Source: Spirochaeta thermophila DSM 6192 (GTDB lineage: Bacteria > Spirochaetota > Spirochaetia > Winmispirales > Winmispiraceae). Taken from it: DNA of 64,000 bases. Each line of letters starts with the position of its first letter. Positions within the stretch are counted from its first letter, which is position 1. A model generated the notes under the pieces. The model was not told the origin of the DNA. It ran no database searches and worked only from the letters and a program-made list of their open reading frames with translations. Positions 36,154 to 44,711 of the stretch are shown here, in pieces. The stretch spans positions 637,501-701,500 of the forward strand of contig NC_014484.1 in the NCBI RefSeq assembly GCF_000147075.1, read 5' to 3'. A program made the position numbers and the translations under genes.

Positions 36154-37146
36154 CTACACCGCCCCCAGGGTGGCGAGCATCACCGCCTTGATGGTGTGGA
36201 GCCGATTCTCCGCCTCCTCGAACACCACCGAGTGCCGGCTCCTGAAGACCTCGTCGGAGACCTCCATCTCCTTTATGCCGAAACGCTCGTACACCAGCCG
36301 CCCCATCTCGGTATTCGTATCGTGGAACGAAGGGAGGCAATGGAGGAAGAGCACCTCGGGATTCCCCGTCCGCTCTACGAGGGCCATATCGACCCTGTAC
36401 GGCTCGAGGAGCCGGATCCGCTCCTCCAACCTGTCCTCCTCGCCCATGGAGACCCACACATCCGTGTAGAGGGCATCCGCCCCCTCAACCCCATCGAGGT
36501 CATCGGTGATCTCGATACGGGCCCCGGTCCCCCGCGCCACCTCCTCTGCCCGTGCGAGAAACTCCTCATCCGGAGAGAGGGCAGGAGGACAGACCGCCAC
36601 GAAGTGCATCCCGAGCTTGGCCGAGATCACCAGCAGGGAGCGGGCCACGTTGTTCCGGGCATCCCCTACGAAGACCAGCCTCACCTGCGAGAGTGGCTTG
36701 CGGACGTATTCCTCTATGGTCATCACATCGGCGAGGGCCTGCGTGGGGTGGCACTCATCGGTGAGCCCGTTCCACACTGGAACCCCGGAGTAGCGGGCGA
36801 GCGCCTCCACCGTCTCCTGGGCATACCCCCTGAAGCCGATCCCATCGTAGAACCTGCCGAGCACCCGCGCCGTATCCTCGAGCGACTCCTTCTTGCCGAG
36901 CTGGCTGTTGGTGAGGAACGTCACATGCGCCCCCTCGTCCGCAGCCGCCACCTCGAAGGCGCAGCGCGTCCTCGTGGAGGTCTTCTCGAAGATGAGGACC
37001 ACGTGTCGCCCCTCCAGGAGTCGTCTCCTCACCCCCGCCCTGCGCAACCCTTTGAGCTCGTGCGAGAGCCGGAGGAGATACCGGATCTCCTCGGGCGTAA
37101 AGTCGAAGAGCGAGAGGAACGAACGTCCTGCAAGGTTGACCCCCAT
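36154..37146 (-). CDS. argF: Ornithine carbamoyltransferase
   Basis: 330 residues from ATG 37146, with AGGAGG upstream. The carbamoyl-phosphate site is [13 protein letters not shown] and the ornithine loop [21 protein letters not shown] is also typical. It forms citrulline from ornithine and carbamoyl phosphate, in arginine synthesis or the reverse arginine deiminase route. Nine bases separate it from alr, so the two are probably cotranscribed. Confidence 0.94.
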   Translation of the reverse strand: MGVNLAGRSFLSLFDFTPEEIRYLLRLSHELKGLRRAGVRRRLLEGRHVVLIFEKTSTRTRCAFEVAAADEGAHVTFLTNSQLGKKESLEDTARVLGRFYDGIGFRGYAQETVEALARYSGVPVWNGLTDECHPTQALADVMTIEEYVRKPLSQVRLVFVGDARNNVARSLLVISAKLGMHFVAVCPPALSPDEEFLARAEEVARGTGARIEITDDLDGVEGADALYTDVWVSMGEEDRLEERIRLLEPYRVDMALVERTGNPEVLFLHCLPSFHDTNTEMGRLVYERFGIKEMEVSDEVFRSRHSVVFEEAENRLHTIKAVMLATLGAV

Positions 37147-37231
37147 GGGTTCCCTCCTCCTGCCGGAAAAAGATACCCACAAGAGTAGCCCGGTTTTCCC
37201 TAAGAAGGCAAGGAGGGGGTGGACCCCCATC

Positions 37232-37260
37232 TTGCCAAAGACCTCCGATTCGCGTACTAT
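37232..37260 (+). promoter_or_regulatory. tRNA-Ala promoter
   Basis: TTGCCA (37232-37237), a 17-bp spacer and TACTAT (37255-37260), about 13 bp upstream of the tRNA. The same TACTAT -10 is used by tRNA-Leu and padR in this window. Confidence 0.8.
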
Positions 37261-37273
37261 ATACCTGTATCGT

Positions 37274-37347
37274 GGGGCTGTAGCTCAGTTGGCTAGAGCG
37301 CATGGTTCGCATCCATGAGGTCGTGGGTTCGACTCCCATCAGCTCCA
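37274..37347 (+). tRNA. tRNA-Ala (CGC)
   Basis: 74 nt. The acceptor GGGGCTG pairs with CAGCTCC and contains the G3-T70 wobble that identifies tRNA-Ala. The anticodon loop TTCGCAT reads CGC, and the T arm has GGGTTCGACTCCC. A73 is the discriminator and CCA is not encoded. It is a single-gene unit with its own promoter and terminator. Confidence 0.95.
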
Positions 37348-37350
37348 CGA

Positions 37351-37378
37351 AAAGGCCTGCCCGTGTGGGCAGGCCTTT
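37351..37378 (+). terminator. Terminator after tRNA-Ala (bidirectional)
   Basis: AAAGGCCTGCCC (37351-37362), a 4-base loop and GGGCAGGCCTTT (37367-37378) form a perfect 12-bp stem. A/T ends on both sides let it also stop the convergent Na/Pi symporter transcript. Confidence 0.9.
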
Positions 37379-37398
37379 CTCGTCTCCCTCCTCAGGTC

Positions 37399-39057
37399 TC
37401 AGCCGGCCATCTCCTTGATCGCCTGAGAGACGTCGAGCGAGTAGTCGCCCACGTGCTCCAGATGTCGCACCACGTCCATGAAGAGGAGCTCGCCCCTCAC
37501 GTCGGCCCCTTTGGTGAGCTTCTTCCTCGCCCGTTTCCTCAGGGAGTCCCGCATACCGTCGATCCGCTGCTCGAGCCTGTAGGCGTGCTCCACATCGTAG
37601 GCCGCCAGCTCTCCCGAGAGATAGCTCACGTTGTACCGCAGGAAGTCGAGGATGATCTGGAGGTAGTCCTGCAGCTCCTCCATCCCCCTTTTGTGGAAGG
37701 GGATATCAAGGTCACCCCGCTGCTTGAGGAGCCGCGCCACCCGGTAGAGGCTGTCGCTCATGCTCTCGAGGGCCCGGCTTATGAGCTGATACGCCATGAG
37801 TCGCTTCGCCTGCTCCTCAGCCATCGATTCGGTCGCGCACCTGGTGAGGGTCACGTGGATGGCTTCCTCCATCTCATCGAAACGCAGCTCCATCTCGCGG
37901 GCCTGTTCCGCCATCCGGTCGAGGTCGGCGTCGTCCCCTCCCAGGGAGTGGAGGATCACCAAGGCCATGTCGAAGACACGCTCGGCCATCCTGGAGAGGG
38001 CCTTCTCTATCAAGACCAGGTTGGACTCGAGGCTCTCGGGGAAGGGCGAGGCCACGAGCACCAGCTCTTCTTTCGCCGCCTCCTCCGGGAGGATACGCCT
38101 CAAGAGCGCGGCATAGGGCTTCACGAACCAGATGAACAAAAAGGTGTTGATGATGTTGAACATGGTGTGGAAGGCCGAAAGATGGTAGGTGACGAGCCCG
38201 GCGTCACTCACCGGCCCTGGCACCACGATGTCCACGAGCTTCACGAACCACGGGAAGACGGCCAGCATCCAGAGCACCCCGGTGACATTGAAGAGGGTGT
38301 GGGCGTAGGCGATCCGTTTGGCCTGGCGGTTCATAGGGATGGAGGCGAGGAGCGCGGTCACCGTGGTGCCGATGTTCTCACCGAGCACCGCGGCGCACGC
38401 GAGGGGAAACGAGATCCACCCCTTGTAGAGCAGGGTGAGGGTGATGGCCACCGTGGTGCTCGAGGACTGGAGGATCATGGTGGCAAGTGTCCCCAGGAGG
38501 ACGAAGGCGAGCACCGAGAGGAAGCTCTCATGGTGGAAGAACCTGAAGAACGTCGCGCTCTGTTCGGTCACCTGCACATCGGGCACCTGGTCCTTGATGA
38601 TCGAAAGCCCCAGGAACACCAGGGAGAACCCGAAGAGGGCCTCCGCCACTTCCCTCACCTTCTCGCTCCTGTTGAACATGAGGGGGAGGGCGAGGGCGAA
38701 CACCGGGAGCACGAGGGATGAGAGGGAGAATTTGAAGCCGAAGAACGAGACGATCCAGGCGGTGAACGTCGTCCCGATATTGGCGCCGAAGACGATTCCG
38801 ATTGCCTCCTCCAGGGCGAGGAGGCCCGCGTTCACCAGGCTCACCACGAGCACCGTGGTGGCCGAAGAGCTCTGGACCACCGAGGTCACAAACGTACCGG
38901 AGAAGACTCCTTTAAGGGGCGTGTCGCTGAACGACTTGAGCACCTTCCGGAGTCGCCCGCCTGCGCGTTTACGCAGCCCCAGGCTCATGAGGCGCATGCC
39001 ATAGAAGAAGACCGAGAGGCCTCCTATGAAGTTGATGATCTTCCACACTGCCGCCAT
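37399..39057 (-). CDS. Na+/phosphate symporter (NptA/SLC34 type) with PhoU-like domain
   Basis: 552 residues. The membrane domain (about 1-320) carries the paired QSSS motifs of this family, VVQSSSATTVL and ILQSSSTTVAI, plus GANIGTT and GENIGTT repeats. The C-terminal 210 residues are a helical PhoU-like cytoplasmic domain. It should import phosphate driven by sodium. GGAG lies upstream of ATG 39057. It is 12 bp downstream of the Fic-like gene on the same strand. Confidence 0.92.
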   Translation of the reverse strand: MAAVWKIINFIGGLSVFFYGMRLMSLGLRKRAGGRLRKVLKSFSDTPLKGVFSGTFVTSVVQSSSATTVLVVSLVNAGLLALEEAIGIVFGANIGTTFTAWIVSFFGFKFSLSSLVLPVFALALPLMFNRSEKVREVAEALFGFSLVFLGLSIIKDQVPDVQVTEQSATFFRFFHHESFLSVLAFVLLGTLATMILQSSSTTVAITLTLLYKGWISFPLACAAVLGENIGTTVTALLASIPMNRQAKRIAYAHTLFNVTGVLWMLAVFPWFVKLVDIVVPGPVSDAGLVTYHLSAFHTMFNIINTFLFIWFVKPYAALLRRILPEEAAKEELVLVASPFPESLESNLVLIEKALSRMAERVFDMALVILHSLGGDDADLDRMAEQAREMELRFDEMEEAIHVTLTRCATESMAEEQAKRLMAYQLISRALESMSDSLYRVARLLKQRGDLDIPFHKRGMEELQDYLQIILDFLRYNVSYLSGELAAYDVEHAYRLEQRIDGMRDSLRKRARKKLTKGADVRGELLFMDVVRHLEHVGDYSLDVSQAIKEMAG

Positions 39058-39069
39058 TGACTCGCTCCT

Positions 39070-39720
39070 TCACGCAAGATAACGGGCATCACCGTGCTCC
39101 CGGAACAGACCCATGAGCCGCTTCTTTGCCTTCTTGAGCGGGAGTACGGTATCCAGCACCTTCTCCTTCGAGGAGAACTTCACCGCCCCCGAGAGCTCGA
39201 GGTACTCGTACCCGGTCTCCGGGGTCACGATGAAAGGGGGAAACCCCTCGCTCACGAGGAGGTAGTTCACCAGGATGTTGCCGGTCCTGTGATTCCCCTC
39301 TACGAAGAGCTGGGGGTGACTCAGGCACTTTATATAGAACTCCGTGATGAAGGCAAAGGGGGGGAGCTTTCCCCTCGCCTTGCGCACCCAAGGGAGGATG
39401 AGGTCGATGTTCTCCTGGTAGCGCCTGCGGGTCTCCTCGATGTGGAGATGGAACGAGAGACGCGTGGCGGGGTCGTTCCCGCACATCACCAGGTGGTTCA
39501 CCTCGAGGAGGGCGTAGAGGCCTGCAGGGGAGAAGATGTCGATACCCCGGGAGAGGAGACGGTTGAGGAACTGGTAGGCGAGGAGGATGTGCTCGAGCAG
39601 GGTGTCCGTGAAGTCCTCACGCTGCACGGAGAGACGCCTGTTGATCGAGGGGAAGGCCTTCTTGAAGGCGTGCAGACTCTCCCTGATGCGGGGGATGCAG
39701 AAGGTTCCTGCAATGGGCAT
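39070..39720 (-). CDS. Fic-fold protein with degenerate active-site motif
   Basis: 216 residues. The helical Fic core is recognisable from HPQLFVEGNHRTGNIL. The canonical motif is HPFx(D/E)GNxRxxR. Here the anion-binding EGNHR part is kept, but the catalytic His is displaced by two residues (HPQLF) and the final Arg is Asn. AMP transfer may be lost or altered. No inhibitory (S/T)xxxE(G/N) helix or antitoxin gene is evident. The gene is probably cotranscribed with the phosphate symporter. Confidence 0.7.
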   Translation of the reverse strand: MPIAGTFCIPRIRESLHAFKKAFPSINRRLSVQREDFTDTLLEHILLAYQFLNRLLSRGIDIFSPAGLYALLEVNHLVMCGNDPATRLSFHLHIEETRRRYQENIDLILPWVRKARGKLPPFAFITEFYIKCLSHPQLFVEGNHRTGNILVNYLLVSEGFPPFIVTPETGYEYLELSGAVKFSSKEKVLDTVLPLKKAKKRLMGLFREHGDARYLA

Positions 39721-39774
39721 TGTTCCCTACTGTAAGGAGAAAGAGGTGCCGATGTCAAGGAAACGAACCGCCTC

Positions 39775-39803
39775 TTCTGCAACACGGCTCCTCGTGATAT
39801 CAT
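39775..39803 (+). promoter_or_regulatory. rarA promoter at leaderless distance
   Basis: A weak -35 TTCTGC (39775-39780), a 17-bp spacer and TATCAT (39798-39803). GTG 39810 lies 6 bases after the -10 and no Shine-Dalgarno is seen. Confidence 0.4.
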
Positions 39804-39809
39804 AGCCGT

Positions 39810-42047
39810 GTGAACAGGGCCGACAATCTATTCGACGCAGCGAAATCCCTGCACGACGAGCCGCTGGCCGCCCGCATGCGTCCCCGTACCCTGGACGAGT
39901 TCGTGGGACAGGAGCACATTCTCGGTCCGGGGAGGCTCCTCCGTCGGGCCATCCAGGCCGACAGGCTCTCCTCGGTCATCTTCTACGGCCCGCCCGGATG
40001 CGGCAAGACCACCCTCGCCCGGGTCATCGCCAACCACACCAAGAGCGCCTTCCTCTCGCTCAATGCGGTCTTGAGCGGTGTACAGGAAGTACGGGCGGCC
40101 ATAGAGAAGGCCAGACAGGAAATGGCCTACCACGGTCGGCGCACCATCCTCTTCGTGGACGAAGTCCACAGGTGGAACAAGGCCCAACAGGACGCCCTCC
40201 TCCCCTGGGTGGAGAACGGTACGGTCATCCTCATAGGAGCGACCACCCAGAACCCCTACTTCGAAGTCAACTCGGCCCTCATCTCGCGGAGCAGGATCTT
40301 CCAGCTCACACCCCTCACACGCGAGCACCTCAGGACCATCGCCGAACGAGCCCTCAAAGACCCGGAACGGGGCTATGGCAAGTACCGGATCATCATGGAC
40401 GACGATGCACTGGAACACCTCATCACCGTAGCAGACGGCGACGCGCGGACCCTGCTCTCGGCCATCGAACTGGCGGTGGAGACTACCCCGGACACCTTCC
40501 CCCCGCCTGAAGGAGAGGTGATCCACATCACCCGCGAGGTGGCGGAAGACAGCATCCAGCGCAAAGCCGTGCTCTACGACAAGGAAGGAGACTTCCACTA
40601 CGACATCATCAGCGCCTTCATCAAGTCGCTCCGCGGCTCCGACCCCGACGCGGCATTCTACTGGCTCGCCCGCATGGTGGACGCAGGGGAGGATCCCCAC
40701 TACATCTTCCGGCGCATGCTCATCCTCGCATGCGAAGACGTGGGCATGGCCGATCCACACGCCATCACCGTGGTTCTCTCCTGCGCCCAGGCCTTCGACC
40801 GGGTGGGGCTGCCGGAGGGGCAGTACCACCTGGCCCACGCCGCACTCTACCTCGCCACGTGCCCCAAGAGCAACTCGGTGCTCGGTTACTTCGACGCACT
40901 CAAGGCGGTACGTGAGGAAAAGACCCATGAAGTGCCGCGTCACCTCAAGGATGCCTCCAGAGACGCGAAAGGCTTCGGCCACGGAGACGGGTATCTCTAC
41001 CCCCACTCCTACCGCGAGCACTGGGTGGCCCAGAACTACCTCCCCAGGGAGCTGAAAGGCCGCGTCTTCTACCAACCCAGCCAGCAGGGATACGAGGCCA
41101 GGATCAGGGAAGAGGTGCTACGACGACGGGAACTCCAACTCACAGCGGCCGCCCAGGTGGAAGAGGAGGTCCTCACCTTCACCCCGGAAAAGGGGATGGA
41201 GGAATGGTGGCGGAGGACCGAGACCGATCTCCGACCTCATCTCGAGGAGCTGAGGGACCACATCTTCCAACGCGCACAGATCGTCCGGCACCATCGGGTC
41301 CTCGTGGCGGAACGACCGGCCGGCTTCCTCGTGTGGGAGGCGATCCGGAGGGCCCCGGAGGGACAGGTGGTGTGCGCCGTCTCGTCGGAGGAGGAGGCCC
41401 AACGGATCAGGCACCAGGCAGCCGGCATCGACGACCTGCTCGCCCCCGTCCTCCTCGTGGACACAGGCCCCCTCCCCACGTGTGTGCAAGAGGCGAGACT
41501 CGGGTATCAGACCTTCGAGCGCATCCTGGTACGCAACATCCTCGGGCCCTCACCCGACAAGGAACGCCTCCTCGCCGACCTCGCCTCGCTCCTGGAACCC
41601 GGGGGGATCGCCGTGTGTGCCGAAGCCTTCTTTCGCGCATCCCAGCGCCTCTCCCCCCTCGTTCCCTGGCGAGGCGACGAGACCCCACTCCGCGAGGCCC
41701 TCACCTCGGTGGAGGAGCACCTCTTCACCAATCCTGAGGACCCCAGAGTCAACTGGGACCAAGGGACCCTCACCGAACTCGCCAGGCGTGCTGGACTCGC
41801 ACTCACTCAGGTGGCACGCTACGAGTACACCACCAAGCGTACCCTCACCAGAGAGGATGTCCTCAGATGGGTGGGTGATCCCAACAGAGGCTACGGGCTC
41901 CACCTCGCCACCCTCGAGCCTGCCCTCGCGACCGCCATCAGGCAGAAACTCCTCGAGACGCTCCCTGGCAGGGAAGTACCCTGGCGGCGCCCGATACTGG
42001 TCTTCAGGCTCTCTCCTGCCTTGTCGATGTCCCGATTGACACGATGA
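39810..42047 (+). CDS. rarA: RarA/MgsA AAA+ ATPase with C-terminal methyltransferase-like extension
   Basis: 745 residues. The first 430 are a complete Rar[17 protein letters not shown], Walker [13 protein letters not shown], Walker [21 protein letters not shown], and the tetramerisation part [11 protein letters not shown]-like with [11 protein letters not shown]. RarA acts on stalled replication forks and recombination intermediates. The remaining 300 residues look like a Rossmann methyltransferase-type domain ([33 protein letters not shown]) without a clear SAM-binding GxGxG. The first codon is GTG, with no Shine-Dalgarno. Confidence 0.9.
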   Translation: MNRADNLFDAAKSLHDEPLAARMRPRTLDEFVGQEHILGPGRLLRRAIQADRLSSVIFYGPPGCGKTTLARVIANHTKSAFLSLNAVLSGVQEVRAAIEKARQEMAYHGRRTILFVDEVHRWNKAQQDALLPWVENGTVILIGATTQNPYFEVNSALISRSRIFQLTPLTREHLRTIAERALKDPERGYGKYRIIMDDDALEHLITVADGDARTLLSAIELAVETTPDTFPPPEGEVIHITREVAEDSIQRKAVLYDKEGDFHYDIISAFIKSLRGSDPDAAFYWLARMVDAGEDPHYIFRRMLILACEDVGMADPHAITVVLSCAQAFDRVGLPEGQYHLAHAALYLATCPKSNSVLGYFDALKAVREEKTHEVPRHLKDASRDAKGFGHGDGYLYPHSYREHWVAQNYLPRELKGRVFYQPSQQGYEARIREEVLRRRELQLTAAAQVEEEVLTFTPEKGMEEWWRRTETDLRPHLEELRDHIFQRAQIVRHHRVLVAERPAGFLVWEAIRRAPEGQVVCAVSSEEEAQRIRHQAAGIDDLLAPVLLVDTGPLPTCVQEARLGYQTFERILVRNILGPSPDKERLLADLASLLEPGGIAVCAEAFFRASQRLSPLVPWRGDETPLREALTSVEEHLFTNPEDPRVNWDQGTLTELARRAGLALTQVARYEYTTKRTLTREDVLRWVGDPNRGYGLHLATLEPALATAIRQKLLETLPGREVPWRRPILVFRLSPALSMSRLTR

Positions 42048-42102
42048 AGGGGGTGGGCATACGCTCCTCTCCAAATCGGTATGAGGAGGTAGGCATTCTG
42101 TT

Positions 42103-44043
42103 ATGGAAGAGAAGGTACGAGACACAGACAAGCCTCCGGAACGGAGGCGAAGACGGATCCCTGCCGCACGGGCCCGCTGTCTTGGGCCGCTCTCGGATCT
42201 GGAATCCCACGTAGCTCCTGACTGGTGGTCCAGGATCTTCAACTCCTACTACATGAAAACCGACGGCGATGTGGTGGATGATCTTGCCATCACCAGAAGA
42301 GAAGTGGACCTCTTCACCTCGGTGCTCGACCTCAGAGAGGATGAGGCGGTGCTCGATCTGTGTTGCGGGCAGGGGCGTCACTCGCTCGAGCTCGCTCGGA
42401 GGGGTTTCACCAAGGTGGAAGGACTCGACAGGTCCCACTACCTCATCCAGAGGGCGAAGGCCCAGGCGGCAAAGGAGGGGATTCCGGTGAGGTTCCGAGA
42501 AGGGGATGCGAGGAAGCTCCCCCATCCCCCGGACCAGTTCGATGTGGTGATGATCCTGGGCAACAGCTTCGGGTACTTCGAGACCAGCAAGGACGATCTT
42601 CTTGTCCTGAAGGAGGTGGCGCGTGTCCTCAAACCGTGGGGGCGGGTGCTCCTCGATCTGGCCGATGGGGACTTCCTCAGAGCGCACTATGTGCCCCGTT
42701 CCTGGGAGTGGATCGATCCGAAGCACTTCGTGTGCAGGGAGCGGGCCCTCTCGGCTGATCGGCAGAGGCTCATCTCACGGGAGGTGATCGTCCATACCGA
42801 GAAGGGGGTGGAGGTGGATCAGTTCTATGCCGAGAGGCTCTACACGCCCGAGCTCATACGATCTCTCCTCGAGGAGGCGGGGTTCCAGGAGGTGTCCTTC
42901 CACGGGACTCTCACCCCCGACTCGGCACGGGGGCAGGACCTCGGGATGATGGAGCGGCGCATCCTGGTGAGTGCGAGGATACGGAAGGAGTGGACACCTG
43001 TAAAACCGAAAAAGAAGAACGTGTCCACTCAGGTGGCGGTGGTGATGGGCGACCCCTCGAAGCCCGATCCCCTCAAACCCTTCATGGTCTTCGATGACGA
43101 CGACTTCTACACCATCGACCGTCTCAAGGCTGCGCTCAAAGAGTGTACGGGCTACTCCTTCACCTATCTTTCTCGCCACGAGACCCTCATACAGGATCTC
43201 ATGAGGCTCAAGGGCAAGATCGATTACGTGTTCAATCTGTGTGACGAGGGGTTCTTCAACGATCCGAGGAAGGAGCTGCACGTGCCGGCGCTCCTCGAGA
43301 TGCTCGGTATCCCCTATACCGGCGCCACACCTCAGGGGCTCGCCTTCTGTTACGACAAGTCGCTCGTACGGGGGGTGGCGAAGGAGATGGGTGTGCCCGT
43401 GCCTCGTGCCTTCTTCATAGATCCCACGTCGATCGTCTTCGAGGTGCCGTTCGGTTTTCCCATGATCGTGAAGCCTAACCTCGGAGATTCCAGTTTCGGG
43501 ATCACGCAGAAGAGCGTGGTGTGGTCGCTCGATGAGCTTTCCGCCTGCATCTCCGAGATCAGGGATACGTTCGGCTACGAGAAGCCGGTACTTGTGGAGG
43601 AGTTCCTCACGGGGAAGGATCTGACGGTGGGGATCATCGGCAATCCGCCGGACGATTACATGGTGCTCCCCATAGTGGAGGAGGACTACTCCGCACTCCC
43701 GCCGGAGCTTCCTCGGATCTGCGGGTACGAGGCGAAATGGCTCCCCGACTCTCCCTACTGGAAGGCCCTCCAGTCGATTCCCGCAGGGCTTCCCGAGGCG
43801 ACGGAGAAGTCCATCGTGGAGTGGTGTGTCCGTCTTTTCGAGCGACTGGAGTGTCGGGACTACGCCCGGTTCGACTGGAGATGCGACGCGGATGGGAATC
43901 CGTATCTTCTGGAGGTGAACCCCAACCCCGGCTGGTGTTGGGACGGGCACCTCGCAAAGATGGCGCGTCTCGCCGGTATGGAGTATCCCCAGATGCTGCA
44001 GGCCATCCTGAAGGCGGCCGAGAGGCGTTTGGGGATACGGTAG
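42103..44043 (+). CDS. SAM methyltransferase fused to D-Ala-D-Ala-ligase-like ATP-grasp
   Basis: 646 residues. The N-terminal half (about 50-295) is a class I SAM methyltransferase: motif I VLDLCCGQGRHSLELA, then MILGNSFGYFE and LKPWGRVLLDLADGDF. After a KPKKKN linker, the C-terminal half (about 305-640) is an ATP-grasp ligase: MIVKPNLGDSSFGI (ATP Lys), VEEFLTGKDLTVGI, and the Mg ligands in YARFDWR and LLEVNPNPGWC. All key ATP-grasp residues are present, so ligation of an amino acid or peptide is likely, with methylation of substrate or product. GGAGG lies 12 bases before ATG 42103. The natural substrate is unknown. Confidence 0.85.
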   Translation: MEEKVRDTDKPPERRRRRIPAARARCLGPLSDLESHVAPDWWSRIFNSYYMKTDGDVVDDLAITRREVDLFTSVLDLREDEAVLDLCCGQGRHSLELARRGFTKVEGLDRSHYLIQRAKAQAAKEGIPVRFREGDARKLPHPPDQFDVVMILGNSFGYFETSKDDLLVLKEVARVLKPWGRVLLDLADGDFLRAHYVPRSWEWIDPKHFVCRERALSADRQRLISREVIVHTEKGVEVDQFYAERLYTPELIRSLLEEAGFQEVSFHGTLTPDSARGQDLGMMERRILVSARIRKEWTPVKPKKKNVSTQVAVVMGDPSKPDPLKPFMVFDDDDFYTIDRLKAALKECTGYSFTYLSRHETLIQDLMRLKGKIDYVFNLCDEGFFNDPRKELHVPALLEMLGIPYTGATPQGLAFCYDKSLVRGVAKEMGVPVPRAFFIDPTSIVFEVPFGFPMIVKPNLGDSSFGITQKSVVWSLDELSACISEIRDTFGYEKPVLVEEFLTGKDLTVGIIGNPPDDYMVLPIVEEDYSALPPELPRICGYEAKWLPDSPYWKALQSIPAGLPEATEKSIVEWCVRLFERLECRDYARFDWRCDADGNPYLLEVNPNPGWCWDGHLAKMARLAGMEYPQMLQAILKAAERRLGIR

Positions 44044-44065
44044 CGCAAGGGCTGGTCCCCGTTCG

Positions 44066-44094
44066 TTGACAGATTTCCCATGCCGTACTAGGGT
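44066..44094 (+). promoter_or_regulatory. Promoter of the phosphatidyltransferase gene at leaderless distance
   Basis: Perfect TTGACA (44066-44071), a 17-bp spacer and TAGGGT (44089-44094). ATG 44101 starts 6 bases after the -10. Confidence 0.5.
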
Positions 44095-44100
44095 GAGGGT

Positions 44101-44688
44101 ATGAGACAGCATGCGGCGAATCTGCTCACTGTGGTGAGGATTGGCCTCGCACCGGTGTTCTTTGTGCTCTTTCTTCTCGTGCCCGAATGGGTACCCACCT
44201 CTCCGTGGCTCGCCCTGGGGCTCGTGTGGGTCTTGTATCTGGTGATGGAGTTCTCCGATCTCTTCGATGGTATGGTGGCCCGTTCTACCGGCACGGTCTC
44301 CGACCTCGGGAAGGTTCTCGACCCGTTCGCCGATGTGGTGGCGCGCCTCACCTATTTCCTGTGCTTCGTGGAGGCGGGGATCATGCCGGCGTGGGTGTTC
44401 CTGCTCGTGCTCTACAGGGAGCTCGCGATGACCTTCCTTCGGATGATGCTCGCGCGGAAGGGGATCGCCCTCGGGGCGAAGACGGGGGGGAAGGTGAAGA
44501 CGGTGCTCTACGCGGTGGCCACGTTTTTGGGGCTCGTGCGTTACTCAGTCGGAGGGGTGATCCCTGAGAGCCCCCTCGTTCCTGTGTTGGGGCTCGTCTT
44601 CTTTGTCGTGCTTGGGGCGGGAGTGGTGGCGGCGTATATTTCCTTTCTGGAGTATGTGAGGGCTGGCTGGGAGCAGCTCCGTTCCTGA
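44101..44688 (+). CDS. CDP-alcohol phosphatidyltransferase (PgsA-like)
   Basis: 195 residues, about six membrane segments. The catalytic CDP-alcohol motif is intact in DLFDGMVARS...DLGKVLDPFAD (DXXDGXXAR-X8-G-X3-D-X3-D, about residues 54-80). The likely reaction is CDP-diacylglycerol plus glycerol-3-phosphate to phosphatidylglycerol-phosphate; inositol or choline as acceptor cannot be excluded. No Shine-Dalgarno precedes the ATG. It converges on the dehydrogenase gene. Confidence 0.88.
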   Translation: MRQHAANLLTVVRIGLAPVFFVLFLLVPEWVPTSPWLALGLVWVLYLVMEFSDLFDGMVARSTGTVSDLGKVLDPFADVVARLTYFLCFVEAGIMPAWVFLLVLYRELAMTFLRMMLARKGIALGAKTGGKVKTVLYAVATFLGLVRYSVGGVIPESPLVPVLGLVFFVVLGAGVVAAYISFLEYVRAGWEQLRS

Positions 44689-44711
44689 GGGAGCCCTTCC
44701 GACGCCATGCC

